Assembly: GCA_027036755.1 (NCBI GenBank)
Contig: JALWDV010000850.1
Coordinates: 1 to 6,091 of the forward strand
Length of the DNA stretch: 6,091 nucleotides
DNA from: Anaerolineae bacterium
GTDB taxonomy: Bacteria > Chloroflexota > Anaerolineae > J102
Reading direction: 5' to 3'
Positions 1 to 6,091 of the stretch are shown piece by piece. The position numbers and the translations under genes are program-made. Under the pieces are notes generated by a model that saw only the letters and a list, made by a program, of their open reading frames with translations, ran no database searches and was not told the DNA's origin. Numbering within the stretch: the stretch's first letter is position 1; each line of letters starts with the position of its first letter.

Positions 1-2011
1 GCTTCACATTCCCGCCCTTGGGCGTGGTGACCGAGACGATGAATTTGGTGTTGGGCTCGAAACCGTGCATGAGCATGTATGTGTAGGTTGCCCGCTCGAT
101 GACGTCCGGCATCATGCAGATGGCGGGCGCGTCCGCCTGCGCGTCGGGGCAGGTGGGCGGCGCGCTGTTGTCGACGGGAATGCTCAATGTGGTGGGAATG
201 CCGGACACGGCGGGGACTTCGGGCTGTGCAGGCGTCTCGGCGGGGGGAGACGTTTCTCCGGCGGATGCGGTTGTCTCGCCGCCCTCGGGCGCCGCAGGCG
301 CGGCCGCCTCGCGACCCGCGAACAGCGTGTAGAATTCATATTTTTCGTCCAGGGGCGCGCCAACGCTGAAGAATTCGATGGCGGTGGCGGCTGCGCCTAT
401 GCCCGAGAACTGATAAGCGGGCGAGCTTTGCGCCATCAGCATATAGGTTCCCGGCGTCAGGTCTGCGGCCTCATTGAACGCGCGTCCCGCCACGCCTCGC
501 TTGTCGGTCTTCATGGTCAGTTTTTTGACCAGCGTGGCGGTTCCGGCTGCATCGATCTGGTAAATTCCCATCTGCACTTTGGCCCGGGGCGGGAAGCCCG
601 TGAGATGCAGCTCCGCGCCCACATCCTTGATGACCACGTGGGGATAAACCAGCAGATGGGGCGTTGAGGCGGAAGCGATCATCCATTTGGCGTCGGCCTG
701 ATTGCCGGTGAGATCTGAGATGCGGATGCTGAAAACGCCATCTCCCTCCTCGGGCAGGCTGTACCATCTGAAGGATTTGACTCCTTCGTCGCTGGTTTTG
801 GTCAGATCGAAGGATGTGGTCTGGCCATTGCCCAGCGTGGCGTCCACCCGCAGGGGCTTGCCAGGGGCGAAACCGCTGGCGCAGCCATACCACCATTGGC
901 CCACCTCGCCCGTTTGGGGCTGCATTTGAACCATGGGAGCGGCTGTGGGCGTGCAGGGAGGCAGGGATGCGTCGGGCAGCGAAACGGTGGTCGTATCGGG
1001 CAGACCGCCGCCCGCCTCGGCCAGCGCTGGCGCAGGGGGGAGGTTCTGGGGATTGTAGGCGGCCGGTTGCTGCGCTTCGCTTGCTGTCGGCTCGCCCGCC
1101 GGAGGCGCGCCTGCTCCCGCTTCGGCCCCCGCGCCGCCCCCGCGATGGATGTTGACCGCCAGTGCGGTGCGTTCTCGCTCGGGCAGGTTGATGACCGCGC
1201 TGGCCGCCTCGGCGTCGTTTTGGGGCAGCAACGTTAGCAGATAGGGGCCGCTGGGCTGATCCGCCACATCCAGCGCCAGGTCGGCCCGGCCCGATCCGTC
1301 GGTCTGGATCATGTTCTCGATGAGCAATTCGCCCGTGGCTTCGGCGGAGTCGGCGGTGGTTTGTCCCGGATACAGGCGATAGATGGCGAATCGGGCCAAC
1401 GCATTGGGCGGTAATCCGCCAATGGCGACGCGAATGATGTTGGGATCATCCGATACGGGCTCGGCCAGTGCGATGAATGGCTGTGACGCGGCCTTGACCT
1501 GGAAGCTGACGCTATCTTTCTCATCGCCATAAGCCGCGGTCATGGTCCACTTGCCCGGTTTGGCGTCGGCCCCGATGGTCACCGGCTGCACCGCCACCGA
1601 GACGCCGCCCTGATCCACGCTGGCCGCCTGATAGCTTTGTTCCTCGCCGTCGGGAGATTTCAGCGTAAAGGTGACGATCTGGCCCGCGGGCGCGCCCGTG
1701 GCGCAAAAGACATGCACCATGCCCGGCTCCAGCCCGTCATCGGGTATGGGCGCGCTGACCAGGGTGAATTTCCCTTTGTCTTCCAGGCAGACGGGGTCAA
1801 TGGCCGGGCGCAAAACGGTTTTGACTGTGATTTGGGCGGGGGCGCTGCTGACCGCGGGGCCCGCCTGCCCCGACGTTTCTCCGGCCACAGCGCCCGAGGG
1901 CGTGGCGTTGGATGACTGCCCTTCACCCGTTTTCTGGCATCCCGCCAGCAAGATCAGCAACAGAAGCAGGGCGAAAAGCGGAAATCGTCTGCGGGGGCGT
2001 TTGTTTGGCAT
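1..2011 (-). CDS. Large modular secreted lipoprotein, C-terminus beyond the window (partial)
   Basis: An open frame of 670 codons starts with ATG at 2011 and runs off the window start without a stop. The N-terminus is a lipoprotein signal: basic MPNKRPRRR, a Leu-rich hydrophobic stretch (about residues 10-22) and a lipobox LAGC with the modified Cys at residue 25. The mature protein should therefore be lipid-anchored outside the cytoplasmic membrane. Two module types appear to alternate. Type A (about 75-172, 353-446, 621 to the cut end) has a Cys, then an aromatic strand leading into a GF/AxPG turn. Type B (about 173-277, 447-550) shares a GxPPxA turn, an IY pair, a TD..G stretch and a PGxYxL strand. 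Ala/Gly/Pro-rich linkers lie at about 281-350 and 566-620. The modules look like beta-sandwich (Ig-like) domains; this is inferred from strand and turn patterns. I do not recognise a catalytic motif or a named family. It lies 85 nt downstream of the TPR gene, probably in one operon. A cell-surface binding or structural role is likeliest. Confidence 0.85.
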   Translation of the reverse strand, partial: MPNKRPRRRFPLFALLLLLILLAGCQKTGEGQSSNATPSGAVAGETSGQAGPAVSSAPAQITVKTVLRPAIDPVCLEDKGKFTLVSAPIPDDGLEPGMVHVFCATGAPAGQIVTFTLKSPDGEEQSYQAASVDQGGVSVAVQPVTIGADAKPGKWTMTAAYGDEKDSVSFQVKAASQPFIALAEPVSDDPNIIRVAIGGLPPNALARFAIYRLYPGQTTADSAEATGELLIENMIQTDGSGRADLALDVADQPSGPYLLTLLPQNDAEAASAVINLPERERTALAVNIHRGGGAGAEAGAGAPPAGEPTASEAQQPAAYNPQNLPPAPALAEAGGGLPDTTTVSLPDASLPPCTPTAAPMVQMQPQTGEVGQWWYGCASGFAPGKPLRVDATLGNGQTTSFDLTKTSDEGVKSFRWYSLPEEGDGVFSIRISDLTGNQADAKWMIASASTPHLLVYPHVVIKDVGAELHLTGFPPRAKVQMGIYQIDAAGTATLVKKLTMKTDKRGVAGRAFNEAADLTPGTYMLMAQSSPAYQFSGIGAAATAIEFFSVGAPLDEKYEFYTLFAGREAAAPAAPEGGETTASAGETSPPAETPAQPEVPAVSGIPTTLSIPVDNSAPPTCPDAQADAPAICMMPDVIERATYTYMLMHGFEPNTKFIVSVTTPKGGNVK

Positions 2012-2017
2012 GAGGGA

Positions 2018-2023
2018 ACCTCC
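2018..2023 (-). promoter_or_regulatory. Shine-Dalgarno of the lipoprotein gene
   Basis: GGAGGT on the minus strand, 6 nt upstream of the ATG at 2011. This near-perfect anti-16S match fixes the lipoprotein start directly before its basic signal-peptide N-terminus. Confidence 0.8.
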
Positions 2024-2096
2024 GGGGGAATTGGGGATGAATGGCGATCCGGCCGCCTTGTGCATGGGGGAGGGCGATGGCCGCCAGTCTCGATCA

Positions 2097-3521
2097 TCAA
2101 CCGTTGGCGATGTCGATCTCGTTTTGGATATCCTGAATGATGGGTTGCAAGTCGGGCCGCTTGCTGGCCAGCTCCTCCAGATCGTGATAGGCGACGCCAA
2201 AGTAGCGGCTGCGGGTCAAAACGTCATCATATTGCAGGGTGAGCTGAATGGCTTTATTGTAGGCTTCTTGCGCCTCATCATAACGCCCCGCGGCCAATAA
2301 GTGCAAGGCTTTGTTGAATACCAGATTCGGCTGATCTGGCGCCAGCGCGGCGGCTTGGCTGCTGGCTTCGGCCGCGGCGTCATAATCGCCCAGCAAGTAA
2401 GCGGTCCATCCCAGATTGCTGAGGAGATAAACGTCCTTGCGGCCCAGGGCCTGAGCTTGCTGATAATCGGCCAGGGCGCTGGCAAAATCGCCTTGCTGAT
2501 AGTAATAGTAGCCGCGGCTGAAATAAACGTCGGCCAGGGCCTGTTGAAACTCGGGGCGCTTTTCGGTGATGAGGATGTCGATGGCCTGCTGGTAGAGGGC
2601 CAGGGCTTCCTCCTTTTGTCCCTGCTGCGCTTTGATCTCGGCCAGGGCGAAATAAACCTGCCAGGCGTTGGGATGCTCGCGCAAAACCGCTTGCAGGATG
2701 TCTGTCGCTTTATCGAGTTCGTTGAGTTGCGCCAGCGAGGCGGCCAGGCCCAGCGCGGCCCCGAGGGAGTCGGGGTCCAGGGTGAAGGCGCGATAGTAAA
2801 AATCCCGGGCCACGGGCCAATCGCCCCGGACGGGCCCGGTGATGAATCCCAGCGCCCGCAGGATGGTGGCGGTGAAGCGATCCATCTCCGTTCGCCGATC
2901 CACCGGCGTCACCGCAGGCTCCATCTGCTGCGCCAGCTCGAAGGATTGCACCGACCGCTCGTCATCGCCCGCCCAGAATTGACTCTGCCCGATGATCCAG
3001 TACTGGAGGTATTGCAGGGGATGTCCCAGGCCGCGCGGGGCGTAGACGTGATAGCGCGCGGGTTTCATATCTGAGAAGAGCAGGAAGCCGCCCTCGGTCT
3101 GAGCAAGCTCGGGCGGCAGGGTCTCGGGCGGGATGAAGTAAACCCAGGCGTCGATATTCGTTTCGTCATACGCGCCGGTGACGATGACCCGGGGATGATA
3201 GGACTGCACCAGTTCGGGAATCTCATTCTCGTCGGGCGCGTGGGCCATGTCCGCCACCCGATAATCGTCGGCGTTGTGGGGAGCCTGCCGCAGATCGTTG
3301 GCCAGCTCCGCGCCGAAATCATACGCTTCGCCGCCCTGGTGCTGAAAGGGCGCCACGAGGATCAGAAATTCGCCCGGCGCGGCGGGCGCGATGTCTTCGG
3401 TCGTCTGGGCGGCGGGCGTGAACGCGGCGCGCAGCAAGAGAACGCCTGCAATCAGCAGGGCGATGCTCAGCAGCGCGCCGACGATGATAACGCCCAGCCG
3501 CAGCCTGTCGTGTTTATTCAC
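2097..3521 (-). CDS. Membrane-anchored TPR protein with possible TolB-like N-terminal domain
   Basis: From the preferred GTG start at 3521 the protein has 474 residues and ends in TGA at 2097-2099. A short basic N-terminus (VNKHDRLRL) precedes one hydrophobic segment (about residues 10-30), giving a signal anchor with the rest outside the membrane. Residues about 51-165 have a strand ILVAPF, a helix DFGAELANDLR and a later IVTGAYDE-INAW-like strand pair (here NIDAWVYF). This order resembles the TolB-like/FlgO-like domains that precede TPRs in cyclase- and regulator-type proteins, but the match is only by eye. Helical repeats with GD/G..EEAL..Y..A signatures follow: weak copies near 167-202 and 223-252, then clear TPRs near 254-287, 288-321, 329-362, 363-396 and 397-430. 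TPRs usually mediate protein binding. The same frame extends to another GTG at 3671, but those extra 50 residues translate a 7-bp tandem repeat (RITHYASRITHH) and are probably not coding. Neither GTG has a good Shine-Dalgarno. It probably heads an operon with the downstream lipoprotein gene. Confidence 0.88.
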   Translation of the reverse strand: MNKHDRLRLGVIIVGALLSIALLIAGVLLLRAAFTPAAQTTEDIAPAAPGEFLILVAPFQHQGGEAYDFGAELANDLRQAPHNADDYRVADMAHAPDENEIPELVQSYHPRVIVTGAYDETNIDAWVYFIPPETLPPELAQTEGGFLLFSDMKPARYHVYAPRGLGHPLQYLQYWIIGQSQFWAGDDERSVQSFELAQQMEPAVTPVDRRTEMDRFTATILRALGFITGPVRGDWPVARDFYYRAFTLDPDSLGAALGLAASLAQLNELDKATDILQAVLREHPNAWQVYFALAEIKAQQGQKEEALALYQQAIDILITEKRPEFQQALADVYFSRGYYYYQQGDFASALADYQQAQALGRKDVYLLSNLGWTAYLLGDYDAAAEASSQAAALAPDQPNLVFNKALHLLAAGRYDEAQEAYNKAIQLTLQYDDVLTRSRYFGVAYHDLEELASKRPDLQPIIQDIQNEIDIANG

Positions 3522-3621
3522 TGACGCGTGGAAATTCTTCAAAATCGTGACTGCATTGAAAATAGAATGATCGCTGGTTGCCGAAGGTTTGCAAAGCCCG
3601 CGTTGAGCGATTCTGCAATCG

Positions 3622-3693
3622 GCGTGATGCGTGATGCGTGATGCGTAATGCGTAATACGTGAGGTCGTCACGCATCACGAATCGCGCATTACG
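3622..3693. repeat. 7-bp tandem array with inverted copies
   Basis: Six consecutive 7-bp units: gcgtgat three times (3622-3642), gcgtaat twice (3643-3656) and a degenerate acgtgag (3657-3663). Inverted copies follow at once: tcacgcatcac (3668-3678) is the exact reverse complement of 3624-3634, and cgcattacg (3685-3693) is that of 3644-3652. The inverted copies are in the same order as the direct ones rather than nested, so one long hairpin cannot use all of them. The array overlaps the upstream extension of the TPR reading frame. Confidence 0.85.
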
Positions 3694-3741
3694 GTTCTCC
3701 TACGTCATTTCGAGGGAGCGCAGCGGCCAGAGGGTGCGACA

Positions 3742-3782
3742 AGGTGCGATGCACTTGTACAAGTTTCAAGCGCGTCGCACCT
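3742..3782. repeat. 16-bp stem hairpin (REP-like intergenic palindrome)
   Basis: The arm aggtgcgatgcacttg (3742-3757) pairs with caagcgcgtcgcacct (3767-3782): 14 Watson-Crick pairs, one G-T pair and one mismatch around a 9-nt loop. A separate exact 12-bp palindrome acttgtacaagt (3753-3764) overlaps the left arm and loop. The octamer core ggtgcgac also occurs just outside at 3733-3740. No T-run follows on either strand, so a plain intrinsic terminator is unlikely. It looks like a dispersed palindromic repeat. Confidence 0.75.
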
Positions 3783-3804
3783 GCCAAATTGTAGCAGTGA
3801 AAAC

Positions 3805-3831
3805 GCCGGAAGACAATAAACCGGCCTTTTT
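3805..3831. terminator. Weak bidirectional terminator-like hairpin
   Basis: The stem gccgg/ccggc (3805-3809 with 3821-3825) has an 11-nt loop, aaaac on its left and cttttt on its right. A transcript from either strand would therefore have a GC stem followed by a short U-run. The stem is only 5 bp and the loop is long, so termination would be weak. It could end leftward transcripts from tnaA before the TPR gene. Confidence 0.3.
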
Positions 3832-3855
3832 CTGCGCAACGGCGTAACTGCTAAG

Positions 3856-4011
3856 TAAACGTCCTGGACACTGGCGTTTTTTGAATTCCGACACGAATTC
3901 ACACGAATTTTGCGAAAAAAGGAAGAAAAATTCGTCAAATTAGCTCAATTCGTGTCGAAAAATGGCATGAAAGGCAGCCAAAATAATTTTCGCCAGACTC
4001 CAGTAAACGTC
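3856..4011. mobile_element. MITE-like element, 140 bp, with flanking 8-bp direct repeat
   Basis: The exact 8-mer taaacgtc occurs at 3856-3863 and 4004-4011. It directly abuts the two ends of a 140-bp AT-rich segment (3864-4003). Those ends form an imperfect terminal inverted repeat: ctggacactggcg at 3864-3876 against cgccagactccag at 3991-4003, with 11 of 13 positions complementary. Direct repeats flush with terminal inverted repeats, and no coding capacity, are the layout of a non-autonomous transposable element with an 8-bp target-site duplication. No transposase is present, so the mobilising family is unknown. The alternative is chance juxtaposition within a repeat-dense region. Confidence 0.5.
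3889..3957. repeat. Internal inverted repeat of the MITE-like element
   Basis: cgacacgaatt (3889-3899) and aattcgtgtcg (3947-3957) are exact 11-bp inverted copies separated by 47 nt. On the left side acacgaatt is also tandemly duplicated with a 10-bp period (3891-3910). Both lie inside the 140-bp element and would give it a second, inner stem. Confidence 0.75.
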
Positions 4012-4092
4012 TAAAAATTAGATCCCTTTTTGCGCTCACCGACTGATGAATGTTCACAAATTAAATCGGCAATAATGGCGTTTGCCACGTCC

Positions 4093-4215
4093 GCCCGGCG
4101 ATGAAGTCGCCGGGCTACAAAACAGCGCCGGATAAATCCGGCTAAGCCCCGCAGGGGCGCTGTTTCTAGCCGGGGGACTTCATCCCCCGGCGTTGGCGGC
4201 GGGCGCGAAGCGCCC
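4093..4215. repeat. Composite palindromic repeat built of hairpins
   Basis: Five stems are visible. H1 is gcccggcga/tcgccgggc (4093-4101 with 4107-4115, loop tgaag). An inner long stem pairs aaacagcgcc (4120-4129) with ggcgctgttt (4156-4165). Within it are gccgga/tccggc (4127-4132 with 4137-4142), and gcccc/ggggc (4146-4150 with 4154-4158), which compete in part with the long stem. H4 is gccggggga/tcccccggc (4169-4177 with 4183-4191, loop cttca). H5 is gggcgc/gcgccc (4201-4206 with 4210-4215). H1 and H4 are inverted copies of one another, so 4093-4191 as a whole is also a large palindrome. No protein is encoded. It resembles REP/BIME-type or IS200/IS605-derived palindromic units, but I cannot assign a family. 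Confidence 0.8.
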
Positions 4216-4331
4216 CGGGCCTATAACCGGATTATTTTGTCAATGTTCATTACTCGGCCAGTGGCGCAACGAAAAAGGGAAGTTATTCTGGACGCTCACT
4301 AAGTCCTTGGCCCCAATCGCCCTCTTTTGTC

Positions 4332-4407
4332 ACGAAGACACGAAGGAAACGAAGACACGAAGGCGCTCAAAAAAAAGATTTTATCCGTGTTTCCTCGTAT
4401 CCGTGTT
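4332..4407. repeat. Degenerate cacgaag / atccgtg repeat downstream of tnaA
   Basis: acgaagacacgaagg is repeated exactly at 4332-4346 and 4349-4363 (17-bp period). tatccgtgtt is repeated exactly at 4382-4391 and 4398-4407 (16-bp period). The second pair, read on the other strand, resembles the first (acgaggaaac against acgaaggaaac), so the whole is an imperfect inverted repeat around an A-run. It lies 35 nt past the tnaA stop. Confidence 0.7.
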
Positions 4408-4442
4408 GAGTGAACAGGGCTACGTTAGTAGTTACGCAACGA

Positions 4443-5837
<1,395 letters not shown>

Positions 5838-5842
5838 GATGT

Positions 5843-5848
5843 CTCCTT
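5843..5848 (-). promoter_or_regulatory. Shine-Dalgarno of tnaA
   Basis: AAGGAG on the minus strand, 5 nt upstream of the ATG at 5837. It supports that start. Confidence 0.8.
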
Positions 5849-5888
5849 GTTTTTGCTGGTAACTGCTAACGCACCCCGGTTAACAAAC

Positions 5889-5971
5889 CACAAAGGGCAC
5901 AAAGGCGCTAAGAACACGAAGCGAAAATGTATAAATTCCCCTTTGTGTCTTTGTGTCTTAGTGTTCTTAGC
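5889..5971. repeat. Imperfect inverted repeat upstream of tnaA (cacaaag / ctaagaacac)
   Basis: gctaagaacac (5907-5917) and gtgttcttagc (5961-5971) are exact 11-bp inverted copies. cacaaagg is duplicated at 5889-5896 and 5898-5905, and ctttgtgt is in tandem at 5941-5948 and 5949-5956, which is the same word on the opposite strand. The words are shuffled rather than strictly nested. The repeat lies 52 nt upstream of the tnaA ATG, in the likely promoter or leader zone, and shares the motif aaggcgct with the repeat downstream of tnaA. Confidence 0.7.
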
Positions 5972-6052
5972 CTGTATTTCGCACATTAACAAGCCGAATA
6001 AAGAGACATAACGAGGGGTGAAGGCGAGGTGGAGCGCCGGAGAGGGGGGTGA

Positions 6053-6091
6053 CGCGTCCAAAAGAGGGGGAATTGAAGGTTTTCGGACGCG
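6053..6091. repeat. Inverted repeat reaching the window end
   Basis: cgcgtccaaaa (6053-6063) pairs with tttt (6080-6083) and ggacgcg (6085-6091), with one bulged c at 6084 and a purine-rich 16-nt loop. The right arm stops at the last base, so the true extent is unknown. It could be the end of another dispersed repeat or a terminator of a gene further right. Confidence 0.5.

Larger units (their letters stand above)
3522..4442. other. 921-bp gene-free, repeat-rich intergenic region
   Basis: No credible protein gene lies between the TPR gene and tnaA. The short open frames on both strands translate repeats and lack ribosome sites. From left to right the region holds the presumed TPR-gene leader (3522-3600), a 7-bp tandem array, a 16-bp hairpin, a weak bidirectional terminator-like hairpin, a MITE-like element, a composite palindromic element, and a cacgaag/atccgtg repeat. 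I see nothing specific in 4222-4330. The DNA at 3830-4080 is clearly more AT-rich than the flanking genes. Confidence 0.8.

Noticed and set aside
2043..2085. Near-direct repeat (ggcgatccggccgcc and ggcgatggccgcc) between the TPR and lipoprotein genes
   Set aside because: The copies are direct, not inverted, so they form no terminator; they differ by a 2-nt indel and may be chance in GC-rich DNA.
2301..3074. 257-codon open frame on the plus strand antisense to the TPR gene
   Set aside because: It is opposite clear TPR repeats, with no Shine-Dalgarno and no recognisable domain.
3705..3938. 77-codon minus-strand frame in the intergenic region
   Set aside because: It translates the 16-bp hairpin and the MITE-like element and has no independent coding signal.
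3622..4410. CRISPR array
   Set aside because: The repeats are too short, contiguous or palindromic, with no regular 25-40 bp unit alternating with unique spacers.
5928..5933. TATACA as a -10 box for tnaA
   Set aside because: No acceptable -35 hexamer lies at 16-18 nt, and the surrounding sequence is repeat.
5838..6061. Possible TnaC-type leader peptide upstream of tnaA
   Set aside because: A minus-strand frame contains PLWFV, but it lacks the Trp, Asp and terminal Pro spacing of TnaC and reads into tnaA out of frame instead of stopping.

Overview
The window looks like a piece of a high-GC bacterial chromosome with three protein genes, all on the minus strand, and AT-richer, repeat-filled intergenic DNA. 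I lean towards Chloroflexota (Anaerolineae-like). The reasons are the gene types (Ala/Pro-rich lipoprotein, membrane-anchored TPR protein) and the short-word intergenic repeats (gcgtgat/gcgtaat, cacgaag/cacaaag, aattcgtgtcg) that I associate with that phylum. This is inference; no rRNA or marker gene is present.

Reading in the direction of transcription (right to left): 5838-6091 is a leader/intergenic region with an imperfect inverted repeat and a second inverted repeat cut by the window end. 4443-5837 is tnaA, a PLP-dependent tryptophanase complete in all recognisable catalytic positions. 3522-4442 is a 921-bp stretch with no credible gene, packed with at least five kinds of repeat. These are a degenerate cacgaag/atccgtg repeat, a roughly 100-bp palindromic element built of hairpins whose two ends differ by compensatory base-pair swaps, a 140-bp MITE-like element flanked by an exact 8-bp direct repeat, a 16-bp hairpin, and a 7-bp tandem array. 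2097-3521 encodes a membrane-anchored protein with a possible TolB-like domain and about seven TPR-type repeats. 1-2011 is a large secreted lipoprotein whose C-terminus lies outside the window.

The TPR gene and the lipoprotein gene are 85 nt apart with no terminator visible between them, and the lipoprotein gene has a strong Shine-Dalgarno. They are probably co-transcribed and may work together on the outer face of the cytoplasmic membrane. tnaA is separated from them by the repeat cluster, has its own Shine-Dalgarno, and is probably an independent unit. I see no complete novel defence, CRISPR or mobile-gene system. The most unusual signals are the covarying palindromic element, the MITE-like insertion, and the alternating-module architecture of the lipoprotein.
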